From Phellopilus nigrolimitatus (taxonomy: Eukaryota; Basidiomycota; Agaricomycetes; Hymenochaetales; Hymenochaetaceae), in NCBI GenBank assembly GCA_021029095.1, contig JAJOHG010000456.1, positions 1-18,600 of the forward strand: a stretch of DNA of 18,600 nt, read 5' to 3'. The notes beneath the pieces are model-generated. The model worked only from the letters and a program-made list of their open reading frames with translations. It was not told the DNA's origin and ran no database searches. The position numbers and the translations under genes are program-made. Shown in pieces: positions 1 to 10,574 of the stretch. How positions within the stretch are numbered: position 1 is the stretch's first letter; each line of letters starts with the position of its first letter.

Positions 1-1872
1 CGCTTGCGCGGTAGCCCGACGGCTTCGGGCGTAAGGCGTCCCGGTCCCTGCGCCGACGCGCGGCACTTTCTAAGGTGAGCGACGCAACGTCGAGGGACAG
101 AGGGACGGAGAACTGGATGGTGCGCATATACGACTGCTGCATCTTGCTTGCCAAGTCTATCAGCCCAGAGACGGACTGCCGCACTCGCGTGATGAGCGCA
201 GCGGACTTGGTGTCCGGGTTCTTCTCGGCGGAGGAGCGACGCGCCGTCTCTTGCTCCTGCTCCAAAGTGGCACGGCCAGAAAGCGGGGTGTCCGCTAGCG
301 GCACAGGAATCAGTTGGCTTTTGCGAACCGTTCGAGAAGAGCGACACGAATGGACGACCAATTGCTCGAAGGCCCTGTCGTCACCGAGCGGAGGAAGCGG
401 AGGCTTGTCGAAGTTGGGCGACGTGGAGGGTGTTGTGATGCACGTGGACACCGTCGCATCGCTTGCCGTCGACGCAAAGGAATTCGTACGCGAGATGGTC
501 AGGTCGCTGCCCGCGGAACAAGCGACGCACGTGGAGCCAGAGAAGTCTCCTGCCTGGCGCAGGTGCGAGATCGGCAAGGAATGAGAACCCTCCGGGTCCC
601 TGCCCGCCCTTCACCCTCCTCCGCTCATTGTCCTGCCATTCGACAGCCTGCAGCAAGGAATCCAACAACTCGTCCTGCCGCGACCTGGAGCGCGATCGCT
701 GACAACGGGTCCTGAATCGCTCGTCGTCCACGGGAAGAGAGAGCCGTGCAGCTCCTTATGACCTCTTTGAACGAAACTCGGCTGGAGGGCGAGCCGGGCG
801 CTATCGCCGGGCGAGAGGGCGGAAGAGACGAACTGGTCGGGTGCTCGGAGCGCGACGAGAGATTGCGACGAAGAGGTGTGCTGGTGAGTCATCGATCGTC
901 AGATGAGCCGCTCATAACATAAACGAACGGCAAATGCGCTCACCGAGAACGGGCGAACGAAAGGGTTGGCGAACAGCGGGCGGCCCTGGGCTGCAGACGG
1001 CCCTTTGTCCTGAGCTCGAGCCTCTGGCCTGCAAGGTGGGCGCTCTCCGCTTTCTCTTTCTGTCTCTGCTGCGCGAGCGCCTTCGCGGCGCGTGCACGCT
1101 CTGCCTCTGCCTCCCACGCGAGCTCGCGCGCGCGCCACTTGCAGGCCTGCTCCTCCTTCTCGCGGCGCTCGCGCGCCTCGTTGAGGAGGGCGAGGGACTC
1201 GTCGTCGAGGACGAGGACGCCGCCGGGGACGAAGACGAAGTCCTCGTCCTTGACCTGGGCGATGCGCGGGTCGTCGTCGCCGAGACGTCGATGCCCTGGA
1301 TCTTGAGGTAGAGGACGCGGGCGAGGTGCATGTCGTCTGCGGCGTAGGCCTCCTGCATCTGGTCCTGGAGGCTGCGCGGGGGAAGCGGGGTGTCGTCGTA
1401 GAAGATGGAGGACTCGTAGACGAAGGCTGGGGGTGTATAAGGTTTGCAGGCGCCCGCGGCTGTGGTCGTGAGTCAGAGAAGAGGAGGGCTGCGCAGGGAG
1501 GACAAGGAAGGTAAAGGCCGCTGGGGGCGACGAGCATATGATCGGACGGGTGGACGAGGAGGAGGGAGGAAAAGAAGGCAGACGACACGCGCTGGAGGAC
1601 GCGACGAGGCCACTCCGTGGCGGGATGGGGCAGGCGGATTACATACTGGTGGCGGTCCTTGGCGGGGACGGCGAGGCGTCAGACGTACACGGGGCGAGGC
1701 GGATTGCGAGGGCGGCGCGCCTATTGGAGAAGGAGCGGTCCTCGGAGGCTCTGCGTGCGATGGCCTGGGCGGGGATGTCGCGTGAGCGGCCGCGCTCGAC
1801 GCGGGGCGGGCTGCGGGCGCGGCGGGGCATGTAGGGCTGGAGGGCGTGTGGGGAGCGGTGTACGCTGAGCAT
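1..1872 (-). CDS. Unnamed basidiomycete protein, 3' end off the window, frame interrupted
   Basis: I do not recognise a functional family. Proposed exons are 1689-1872, 944-1426 and <1-880. The start is the ATG at 1872 (MLSVHRSPHALQPYMPRR). The first donor (GTACGT, 1688) and the acceptor at 1427 give an intron of about 260 bp, long for this locus, and part of it could be another exon. The second intron (881-943) is a good GTGAGC..CAG. Exon 2 holds FVYESSIFYDDTPLPRS, then an acidic stretch, then a long charged helix rich in A, E, R, K and Q (about residues 120-170), probably coiled coil. Exon 3 has a SLFPW motif, an RSRSRSRQDELLDSLL segment, CVACS, and later a helical, partly hydrophobic stretch (around 60-200) before an Arg-rich segment at the edge. 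The frame is kept only if one base is added at 1280, 1009 and 728, plus a further shift near 600-625. It is either a decaying gene or an under-called GC-rich assembly. Confidence is fair that a gene lies here, low for exact exons. Confidence 0.55.
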
Positions 1873-1892
1873 GGTTGCTGGTGGGCGGGGTA

Positions 1893-1945
1893 GGAGGAGG
1901 GAGGAGGAGGAGGAGGAGGAGGAAGCAAAAGGAGGAGGAGGAGGG
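1893..1945. repeat. GGA/TCC trinucleotide tract
   Basis: The plus strand is an almost pure GGA repeat with two short interruptions. On the minus strand it is a TCC-rich pyrimidine tract 20-75 bases upstream of the minus-strand ATG at 1872, so it probably lies in that gene's promoter or 5' leader. It is low-complexity and likely length-variable. Confidence 0.85.
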
Positions 1946-2079
1946 AATTGGTGGAAGTTGATTTGAAGTAGTGGATTGAAGATGTTGGCCTTGAGGCGTG
2001 ACGTGTGGCTTTGTGTTTCGATAACAGCTCATCTCACTACACCGTAGCTAAAGCAGCCGTTGTCGTTGCCGTCCCCTTC

Positions 2080-2100
2080 GCCGTAGCCGTAGCCGTAGCC
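2080..2100. repeat. GCCGTA hexamer repeat
   Basis: About three and a half tandem copies of GCCGTA, preceded by looser GCCGTNNCC-like units from about 2056. It lies in non-coding sequence upstream of the minus-strand gene. No function can be assigned. Confidence 0.7.
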
Positions 2101-3015
2101 GCTGTTAATACTTTGCCGCTGGGCTCCTGCTGCGAACCTGCTGTGCTACCCTGCTCCGTGGCCGGCTATGTGCCCAGCTCGCCGTCGCCCATCTCAGCAT
2201 CGCAGAGCGAGCACGCGGACGACGCCGGTAGACGCGCGTTATCTGGCCACTCACAGCGCCCGCATTGGGACGCTTCCCACGGGCTCGACGCCTCTCCTCT
2301 CTCCTCCCTTCCAAGTCCTCGAGGCAAGCGCTATCGCATTCATGTCTGTCCTATTATTTCATACCCTGCCTCGCACCCTGCTGCGTGCTCCCCGCGCTCG
2401 CCCTATATATCCACCCTCCCTTCCATCTTTCCATCAACGCCCGCCCCTATAACGCGCCTCGAGGTCTGCCATCTGCGTCTTCACCGGACCTTTGTTAACC
2501 TTGGCCGCCGATAACGCGAACCCCACTCTTCTTCTCCACCAATCTTCTCCCTCTCCCTTCCCTTCTCCCTTCTCCTTTCCTCCATTCGCCCCTTCTCCAT
2601 CTAGGCCTGTAGATATCGAGCCATCCTAGTCACAAGACTAAAGAAAAAACCCCGTTTCGAGATGAAATTGATAACTGCAGTCGGCCGCCCACCGTCCGAT
2701 AGCCTCGTCTGACCATAACAACGACCATGTCCAACTGGACGTGTGCCTGACTAAGACTAGTGCTGGTCTGACAGCGACACCCGCCGCGTCGACGACGATC
2801 GCCTGCGACAGGAGCTCCCACCCAAAACTCTATTTTGCGTCCGTTGCCCCTTTCCTCTTCGTCTCCGAGCGTGCCCAATCTACGATGCCTTTTCATCGGC
2901 CACTTCCGAGCCGATGGGAAGCCACGGTACATATGTAGATCTAAGTAAGTACACATTGCGGAATACAATCCGCCGTCGCGGATGCAATCGGCGGCCTTCT
3001 GTCGGCGATCTCGCC

Positions 3016-6000
3016 CTAGAAATATAAGCTCGCCGCGAAGACGACTGCAAATAGTTATAATTTTTAAAATCGATTATCAGGAATTTGGAGCAGGGGCGAA
3101 AAACGACTCACTGTCCCGCTTGATCATCATCTGGGCCTCCTCCATCTTCTTCATCAGGCTCGCGTCCCCGATCACCCGCGCCGCGTCCCGCACCTCCCGG
3201 CACGTCTCGTCCAGCCGCGTGATCACCCGCACGATCGTCCCCTCCGCCACGTCCGTCAGGCCCGTGATCTGCTCGAACGGCTGCCCCACCGTGTCTGCGT
3301 CAGCTGACAAGACCATTAATGCACCACGCGACACGCACCATTCCCTTCGCCCACTCGTACACCACCTCCGCCAGCCCGAACTTGAGCTTCGCCTCCGCGT
3401 CCCCGCTCGCCACCCGATGCCGGTCCTGCACTTCCCCGACCCGCCCCGCGATCCCGAAGATCGCAGCCCGCCCCTCCTCCAGCTTCGGCCCCAGCGCGGG
3501 CTCTGCGTCCGTCTTCTCCTGGAACACGAAGCACGAGAGCAGCGCAACCACCTCCTCCGGCTCGTACCCCGCCAACATATTCTCCAGTATCAGCTCCGTC
3601 AGCACCAGCTCGTCCGCCGAGTTGATCTGTACCCGCAGAATAAATATATATATATATATGTTTTCGTGTTACAAAAAATGAAACGGACCTCGCATGCCAC
3701 GCGCCCCTTCAGCAGGACCGTCGAGTTCGCGTCGATGAACTTGAGCTCCTGCAGGACGGCCACCCGCTGCTCATAGTCCGGGATAAGCTCCAGGTTCTGA
3801 TCCGAGATCGCCAGCTTCAGGTTCTCGAGATTGGCTCGGAGCAGCATCTCCCCGTGCAAGACGGCATACTACGCGCAAAAAAAAAAAAGGTTAGCATTTT
3901 GAGTTCACCACCAACGAACAGAACACAATAATAGGATTCAATTTACGTGGTCTCTGAAACTCCCGCACATAAGGCACGCCTTTCCGGGCAGCTGCTTCGC
4001 CAGTTCATTTCGCGTGCGCAGCGCCTCCTGGAACTCCAGCTCGCGCATGCGGTTCCACTCGACTTCGGGCGCGTGCGCCGCCGCGGCCCACTCTCTGGCC
4101 ACTTCGTTGAGCGCGCCGACCGCCTTGTTCATAGCCGTGATTTTGAGCCGCTCGATGTTGTTGAAGTCCGCCTGCTCTTCGTTTAGCGTAATAGTAGCAT
4201 AGAGCGAAATAAAGATAACGTGCCTTGAGCATTCGATTTGTAACCAGCGCGACGCTTGTCAGAGGCACTGCCATATATTCATAGACAAAGTCTTCAATGG
4301 CGAGCGTGTCTGGTTCCGGGGGCCAGACGGGTGGGACCGGTTGAGCATCGGTGTCTGGAGGGGAGGGGAAAGAACGGCATATGACCAGTAAATAAATACA
4401 CAGTGTGAATAGATGTGTGCATACCAAGTTTACGCGCCTTCGTCTCGGGGTCACTGAGCACGAGAACTAATAACGTCTTCACGTTGTCCTGAGGGGGCCC
4501 CTTCTTCAGCAGAACGGCGAGATTATTCCGGAAATGCTGCAGCATAATCAGGTTCTTTCTCGTCGTGCAAATGTCGAATGTCCGCCACTCACATCGTCAC
4601 GAAGAATTAACACCCTCCCTTGTCCAAGAGACTTGACGCCCTGCTGATTCCCGTGGGCCGTGCTTATGAGCTTCAAGTTCAGTTCTGCGATCTGCGCGGA
4701 AATATCGTAGTAACTCTTGATGTCTGGCAGGCATATGTCGCAGTCCAGCTTCGGCATCGTCGAGAGCTTCTTCTCATTCTAAAAGCACCAAAACAATAGC
4801 TTTGAACATACGCGAAACACACAACCATGCTTGTGCACACCTCAAGGACTTTCTTTTGCTGGTCAGGCAGAAGCTTCTGCGACGCGTTTTCCGAAAAGCT
4901 GCGCTTGATCATCTCCTCGACCTTGAGCGCCTCCACGCGAAGCAGGTTGAGGATCATGTTGTACGTCAAACGGAACTGCGAGTGCAGCTTCATCGGCGTG
5001 CCCAGCATCATCGTGTTGAGCGTCGTTATCTAAAACCAGCCGGTCAGCACATATTTTTCAGGCTACGGAGTGGACTTGCTTCAGGGAGTTCATCGCCTGC
5101 TGTGATGATGACCGTCCCGGTCGTGTCCTTGCCGCGGCGGCCTGCCCGACCTGCCATCTGCGTGTACTCGCCGGGCTCGAGTGTCCGGAAGCTTCGTCCG
5201 TCGTGTTTTCGTATGCCCGAAAACACGACGCATTTTGCAGGCATGTTGACTCCCTGGAGGTGAATGTATTCGTATGATAAGTTCGTAGTAAACACTGACA
5301 TATTGGACTTACCATAGCAAATGTTTCGGTGGCAAAGAGGACCTTGACGAGCCCCCGAGCGAACAGCATCTCCACGACCTTGGCCGCCGTTAGCTTGGTT
5401 GAACCTCACCTGAATTGGGACAAGTATACCTCTTTAACAAGCGGAAGAAGTCCGCCATGGTGAACACCAATCCCACGAGCAAGCAGATTCCGCATCCGCC
5501 CTATCTGGGGTAGATTCTTGTCCGAGCCTATGCCAGTCGCAGGTCAGCCAACTTCCGCAGTCCGAAGAAATAGATAGATACCTTTCAAGCGCGCCAACGC
5601 ATTCTTAATCGCAATATGCACCTCGCTCTTTTCGCCAGCCGTGCAGAGGTCCACGTTGGTCAGCGTCGCCGCATTCTCCTCGCAGCGCCGCTTCGAGAAC
5701 GTGAACACGACGACGGGGAGCAGGTTGTTTTTGCGCAGGTACCCGACGAGATGGACATATAGGTTCTTGTCCGCTTGGTGGAACGTACGCGGACCGCCTG
5801 GTGCTCCGCCGCGCGCGAATGAAGGAGCTCCTCCACCGCGTCCTCGTGTAACACCGCCTCGCGCAGGCGCGTTCCCTCCTCGCTGACCGCGCTGAGGCGC
5901 CGCGGCGCGCGCACCGAGGCGTTGCACTGGAGGGAGGCCAGCCGCTTCTCTCTCCTTGTCCTGCTTTCGACGCAAAGCTTCCCCGGCATCCTTGTAGCTT

Positions 6001-7964
6001 ATTTTATTATTTAGATTCGTATCCTCACACTGGAAGTGGAAAGGTTTCGTACCCCTGACCGAGAAAGTTGCCTTTGGCATCAACGATCTTGTGTGTATCT
6101 CGTCCTGCATAAAGGTAGTGCTCTAACGGCACTGGTCGGGCTGGCGTAGATATGACATAGATGTCTTTTTTCTTAGTTCGTCTAAATCAAAATTTGTCAT
6201 GCCACAACTTTAAGCTTTCGAAGACGGAAATGACTCACCCTACCCAATCTGCAAATTCCTTGGTGTTCGGTACAGTCGCAGAAAGGAGAATGATACTAAC
6301 ATGCTCAGGAAGCATGATGATCACCTCCTCCCACACAACACCTCGCTAATCAAAGTCAGCGCGTGCTCACACATGCTTGATGAAAGAAAATACCTCCGCA
6401 TCATTAACATAGTGAACTTCGTCGAAAATGACGAACTCGACATCTCGTATCAGATCGGCGCCTTTGTATAGCATACTCCTAAGGATCTCTGTTGTCATGA
6501 TCAGGCAGTTTGCCTCCGGGTTGATCTGCACATCGCCGGTGAGTATCCCCACTGATGAAGACGAGAACGTTTGCTTGAAGTCTCGAAACTTCTGATTGGA
6601 CAAGGCCTTGATAGGAGACGTATAGATCGCTCTGAAACAGAAAGAAAAACCGTTGAAATCTCTGTATAGCCGAACGATATTGCTCGTCTTACGCACCTAG
6701 TCATATGCTTTGCGGCGAGTGCGATAGCGTACTCAGCCACAACAGTCTTACCGGCTGAGGTATGGGCAGCAACGAACACTGAATCCCCCATCTCAAGATG
6801 ATACACTGCCTCCTTTTGGAACGTATCCAGTTCGAACGGATACTTTTTTCGCGTTACATCATTAGCATAGGTCGATAATCTGAAGATCGAGCGTACTTCG
6901 TGCGCCATCTCCGGTACAAGCTCTCGAAAATTCGCCATAGGCTTTTTAACATCGACAACGTGCGCCCACTCTCGTTTTTGGATTGCCGCTCGGCGTAGGG
7001 GTCTGGACTGAGGCACCACCGGCCGCAACTGTGTGCGCTGAGGACGAATACATGAATGTAAATATGTGTATCGCGTATCCGCACCGCACGCACTGATGTG
7101 GGTAAAAGGCCGTCAATCTCAGAAGTGCCTGGAAGCACTTCAGTGTCCTCTTCACCATAGAAAGGACCAAGTCGGTTGTCTCCCTAGTGTTAAAGATATT
7201 AAGTAGAAATCACGAATGTTTTGCAATAGACCAGCCTCTTCCACCATGGGTTTTTCCGCGCCCCCACTTTCAGGTTCCATAGTCGATATTTCGTCATATG
7301 CCGTGTCTTCACCACCTAAGCGCAGACCTCTGCTTAGTCCAGGCGGTATCGTCCTCAATCCTTTTGCGTCTGAGATACTCGCGCCTTGGGGATTCAAGAC
7401 TTCATCGAGTCCGCCGGGCCAGAAAGGAACATGGCCAGACTTTCCGCGCACAAAGCTCTGCAAAGGCGCAGGTGCACGTTCTAACGCTGTTGAGGTAAGG
7501 CCAGTCCCTTGTCGTGATGTCGGCACCTTACTTGATATATCAGCCAAATGTGCGTCAGCTGATGGGTACAACAAACCTCTATGCAACCAGTGACACGTCC
7601 ATCCAGACCGGTTCGGACAAAAGACAGTGTTGTTGCTGGTGGCGACAGCGATGACGAAAGCAAATTTGGGATTTCAAGTCCGTGCTCCCAATGACTGCAC
7701 CAAAGCCATTGTCACTGACCAGCTCGCAAGCACAAGGCAGATCGACCAATCTGCTCACATCTGGTACGCCGGCAGCCAGTGGTCAGGTAGCTTCGTCTTC
7801 GGCAACAGTATCTTCTCCTCGATTCCTCGGTAAACTTGTTCTGTAGAGCGTAGTCCGTCTAATTGCAATTCGGCGAGAATTTCTTTTGCTGTAGAAGGAC
7901 CTGAAGGCTGGACAAGTTCGCACAGAGCTCTGTGACGAGCTTCGTCGTCTTGAGCTGCTGACAT
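3016..7964 (-). CDS. SKI2: SKI2, DExH-box RNA helicase of the Ski complex (22 exons)
   Basis: Ski2 is the 3'-5' RNA helicase of the cytoplasmic Ski complex (with Ski3 and Ski8), which threads mRNA into the exosome. Phase-checked exons: 7759-7964, 7577-7694, 7245-7526, 7094-7183, 6897-7037, 6697-6842, 6394-6631, 6239-6345, 6053-6181, 5582-5997, 5430-5527, 5313-5378, 5080-5253, 4841-5029, 4593-4778, 4425-4536, 4224-4354, 3947-4171, 3689-3868, 3339-3626, 3112-3280, 3016-3044. They join to 3720 nt, about 1239 aa, normal for the family. Visible: N-terminal Ski2 segment with [26 protein letters not shown] (around 150), motif I HTSAGKT (about 306-312), DEVH (398-401), SAT (429-431), RGG-rich linker (about 521-557), motif V ATETFAMGVNMPA, motif [12 protein letters not shown] (711-720), and a C-terminal DSHCT-type domain ending [11 protein letters not shown]. 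The least certain intron is 7184-7244. SKI2 is preferred over MTR4 because of the N-terminal segment and the RDIVFAASLY terminus. Confidence 0.96.
3642..3659. repeat. TA dinucleotide repeat inside a SKI2 intron
   Basis: An uninterrupted run of about eight TA units lies within the 62 bp SKI2 intron at 3627-3688. It is a simple microsatellite, outside the splice-site positions. Confidence 0.85.
4172..4223 (-). other. Probable second GC-AG intron in SKI2
   Basis: The join [16 protein letters not shown] needs a phase-0 intron of 52 bp with donor AAG|GCACGT and acceptor GAGCAG. GT dinucleotides nearby either break the frame or (GTTACA, inside the codons just upstream) would remove six residues. 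The donor matches the GC consensus less well than the one at 5079. Confidence 0.55.
5030..5079 (-). other. GC-AG intron in SKI2
   Basis: The donor reads GAA|GCAAGT and the acceptor TTTTAG|ATA, joining GDELPE to [10 protein letters not shown] in phase 0, as expected from Ski2 proteins. No GT donor nearby keeps both frame and homology. A CTGAC branch-like site lies about 20 bases before the acceptor. GCAAGT is the usual consensus of GC donors. Confidence 0.85.
6843..6896 (-). other. In-frame, stop-free 54 bp intron in SKI2
   Basis: This intron (GTACGC..AAAAAAG, with a GCTAATG branch-like site) is a multiple of three and has no stop, so reading through adds 18 residues between MAHE and YPFELD. 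Ski2 proteins have no insertion here, so I treat it as an intron. Retention would still give a full-length protein. Confidence 0.75.
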
Positions 7965-8374
7965 CCCAGTCTTAGTGAACAGAAAATATAAGTCACTGCA
8001 TGCAAATGGCGGTCGTCAGCTAAACGGCGAAGGCGACGGAGGACTCATGTCGATCATCGTGGCACAGCCTCAAAGCTACAAACACAAGCGCGACTTCTGG
8101 AAAGCTCGTCGTCCCGAATATCCATGTTGCCAGCTCTACTTATATTCGCGCTCTTCCATATCGTCACGCTGCTTCCAAATAGCCAATGAGTGTCTTCTGG
8201 AAATGCTGCTAATTGACACGATTCCGTTTGTGGAAACTCAAGGACCTCCATGTGAATGTCTGGCAACCAAATTTGGGGTCTGCGTAACGAGCAGAAGTCA
8301 ACATTTTGTGTATATCGCCTACCAGGTTTTATATATGTGTATCTGTAGCTCGGAGATCAATCCAGGCAACGGCC
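7965..8374. promoter_or_regulatory. Divergent promoter region between SKI2 and paralogue A
   Basis: The start codons of SKI2 (minus, 7964) and paralogue A (plus, 8375) are about 410 bp apart, so both promoters must lie here unless the 5' leaders overlap. A TATATAT at 8330-8336, about 40 bases before the paralogue A start codon, could be its TATA element. No comparable element is obvious for SKI2, as is common for housekeeping genes. A plus-strand frame open across most of this interval has no recognisable content. Confidence 0.6.
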
Positions 8375-10041
8375 ATGGGGACTTGGAATTTTACCTTGAA
8401 CGATACGAGTCCGGTTTTCCAATATAAACCATATTGTTAGCAATGCTTATCATCAGCATAGTCATTTCATACTAACCTCTTGGCTTCATGTAGCCGACGG
8501 GTTTGGCCTTTCGAATGGTTGGCAAGCGGGCTATAGCATCTCAGGTTTCAATAAACAACCAGGTGAATCTGGTCAAGGCAACTCCTTTCATTCCACGTCT
8601 TTCCCTGGCGCGAGTATCTCCCTGTCATTTTTCGGTAGGCTCATCGTTTAGCTTCTGGCGAAGCCCGTGGCTCATATTTTCCTTTTCAAGGCACTGGTGT
8701 CTCTTTGTCCGGACAGACAAACTGCACCTATGAAATCATTCTCGACGGTTCTCAAAGAGCTATCAACAGCCCTTCTTTAAACACTCTCTTCTCTGACTAT
8801 GAATTGGACAATATAATGCACAACATCACGCTGATAGTGCAGCCTTCTGCGGACAGCCAAGCTCTTAATTTTACTGGAGCGCAGGTTACATCAGCCGTCT
8901 CAGGCTCGTGAGTCACTTAAATATCGGATACATCGTGCGTCAGCAGAACTTAAATTTCCACAGACAGCGCAATCCTTTTTCGACTCGAATTGACAATCAG
9001 AACACATCTGTCATATCATACGAGGGCAATTGGAAAAATGTCACAATTCCCAACATTCCTTTCATCTTTCACGAAACTCAGAACTCGGGAGCATCTACTT
9101 CTCTAAATTTCAGCGGGAGAGCCGTTGAGGTCAGAGGACAAAGCAATTTTAACTGGTGGACATACACTGCGGTAAGAAACAGGAAATCTCAGGGAAGCGC
9201 TTTCTAAGACCCCTTTTCTTCTCGAACAGACACTAGACGGAACTGTGTATTACATGAATGCAAGTTCATGGTGGATAGTTCCAGATGCTTTACTATTCTA
9301 TCACGACGGCCTCGACGAAAGCGTCTCACATTCTCTCAAGCTCACAAACGTCGCCGATGATGGCGTGTCTTTCGCGTTGAATTCCATTACGACGTATCAA
9401 TTCGAAGATATGTCTTCCGTTTCCTCGTCCTTGCCATCTCCGTGAGCATTATACGTATTCGATTTTATTCATAGTCAGTGTATTAATATCATGTCAGCAG
9501 CACGACTTCGGGATTACATCGCAAGTCCATTGCAGGCTTAGTTTCCGGCGTTGTAATCGGTGTGGTGGCCAGTGTAGTTTTCCTTGCAGCCGGTTTGTTT
9601 TGGTTCCGCCGGCAGAAGAAGCGCATATCTTCAGAGACAAAGGCACATCCGAATACGTCCTTGAGACCTTATTCGTCCTTTCGTGCGCTCGAAATGAGCG
9701 AAGGTCCAGAACGTGCATTGTCGCGCGAACCAATCGTTCTTTTCCAGGATGGGCGCCCATGCTCACATCGTCGGGTGGAAACGTCGTCTTCCCTTCGGCT
9801 TTTTGGAAATCATAAATGTCAACCTCTATCAGAATCGCCAGGACAGGCCATTTCTGATTCTCCTCGGCCTTCAGAACGGGTGCATTCTGGACCCACGCAC
9901 CTAGCACCAAACTTCACCGAGCCGACTGATACGGTTATTGTTGAGCGACTTGTAGACGCCGTGGCAGAAAGACTAGCGATGCGATTCGGAGCTACTGCCC
10001 TTGACACGCAGGCCCGGCCTCCTAGTTACAGTCACGTTTGA
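8375..10041 (+). CDS. Paralogue A: single-span membrane protein with two-module ectodomain
   Basis: Function unknown. Exons 8375-8435, 8494-8634, 8691-8907, 8964-9171, 9230-9441, 9501-10041 join in phase to 459 aa. It starts MGTWNFTLNDTSPVFQY with no signal peptide. Residues about 20-280 contain two related modules, each with a pattern like FHxTxxxGASxSLxFxG..V, then LDG, LFxxxGLD-like and HxxxLT segments. This suggests duplicated beta-sandwich, galactose-binding-like domains; that fold is inference. About nine N-glycosylation sequons all lie before the membrane span (about 289-315), which is followed by RRQKKR. A Ser/Pro-rich tail ends in a helix (VERLVDAVAERLAMRF) and PPSYSHV. Sequons outside and basic residues after the span imply N-out/C-in topology. 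The last acceptor is cagcag (9495-9500), allowing one optional extra Ser. A and B resemble each other more than C. Similar proteins are common in mushroom genomes as hypothetical proteins. Confidence 0.85.
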
Positions 10042-10574
10042 GGTGTCGGTGGCTTGGTATCTGTTGTGTATTTTTTCCATTGCTGTTCCCCGGTTCCTCG
10101 GATACCCTCGGTCTTTCGTCTTTTCATTAAGTAGAATCATTTGTTATGGTATGCAAGTGTAAATCGTCTAAACTTGCTGCTTTCAGATTCTGCACAGCCT
10201 GAGCACAGCAATGGCTCGTTGCTCGCGTGTCTGTCGATCATTGATCATTGTTTGCTTCTCTGGATCTAAACGTTGCTTCTCTGACGCGGGACACGGTGGC
10301 GGACTCGGCCGAAGCTCCCATCAGACCGTCTCGTCTTTTTATCCGACCTCCCTGAAAAGCATCAGCAGATAATCATATAGTTCATTCGGAGATTGGTCGA
10401 AATATGTCAAGGGACCTAGCTCCATTATCGTTAGCCCCAAATGGAAGACTGTTTAGCCATCATTCTCATCACCTCTCAGCGGACTCTTTTCGACAATCTG
10501 TTGAAGACTGATGCTCGAACCATACTTTTAATGATATATTCCATGCGTACCCCCTCTTTTTATCACAGACCGCC
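10042..10574. other. Intergenic between paralogues A and B
   Basis: Holds the 3' end of A and the promoter of B. I see no gene, no paralogue remnant and no clear AATAAA. Short direct repeats are present: GATCATT twice in a row at about 10234-10247, and TTGCTTCTCTG twice at about 10250-10260 and 10272-10282. A TATAT lies near 10532, some 40 bases upstream of the B start codon. Confidence 0.5.

Larger units (their letters stand above)
1873..3015. other. Intergenic, no convincing gene; promoter-like stretch at 2400-2605
   Basis: This 1.1 kb lies between the 5' end of the left gene and the 3' end of SKI2. Several frames stay open for 65-170 codons, but none shows a recognisable motif, splice-consistent extension or believable composition. 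On the plus strand there is a TATATAT at about 2404, followed by an almost purely pyrimidine region at about 2525-2605. That order resembles a fungal core promoter and leader, yet no coding sequence follows before the SKI2 3' end. The SKI2 3' untranslated region must occupy the right part, read on the minus strand. I see no tRNA-like fold. Confidence 0.6.

Noticed and set aside
75..1785. Long plus-strand open frames opposite the left gene
   Set aside because: They lie in GC-rich sequence, where stop codons are rare, and have no recognisable content. The minus strand has consistent splice sites and believable protein segments.
2005..2514. A 169-codon plus-strand frame
   Set aside because: It is built on the GCCGTA repeat and low-complexity Ser/Pro sequence, with no motif and no supported splicing. 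Taken as chance.
2630..2968. A 112-codon minus-strand frame downstream of SKI2
   Set aside because: It probably overlaps the SKI2 3' untranslated region, and its composition is not protein-like.
3016..7964. Identification of the helicase as MTR4 rather than SKI2
   Set aside because: The two are close relatives. The N-terminal DHWLPAYQ and FVRGKSG..PFWPGGL segments and the C-terminal RDIVFAASLY are Ski2 features.
7975..8427. A 150-codon plus-strand frame before paralogue A
   Set aside because: It overlaps the paralogue A start in another frame and fills the promoter interval. It has no motif, and homologous intron structure supports the start at 8375 instead.
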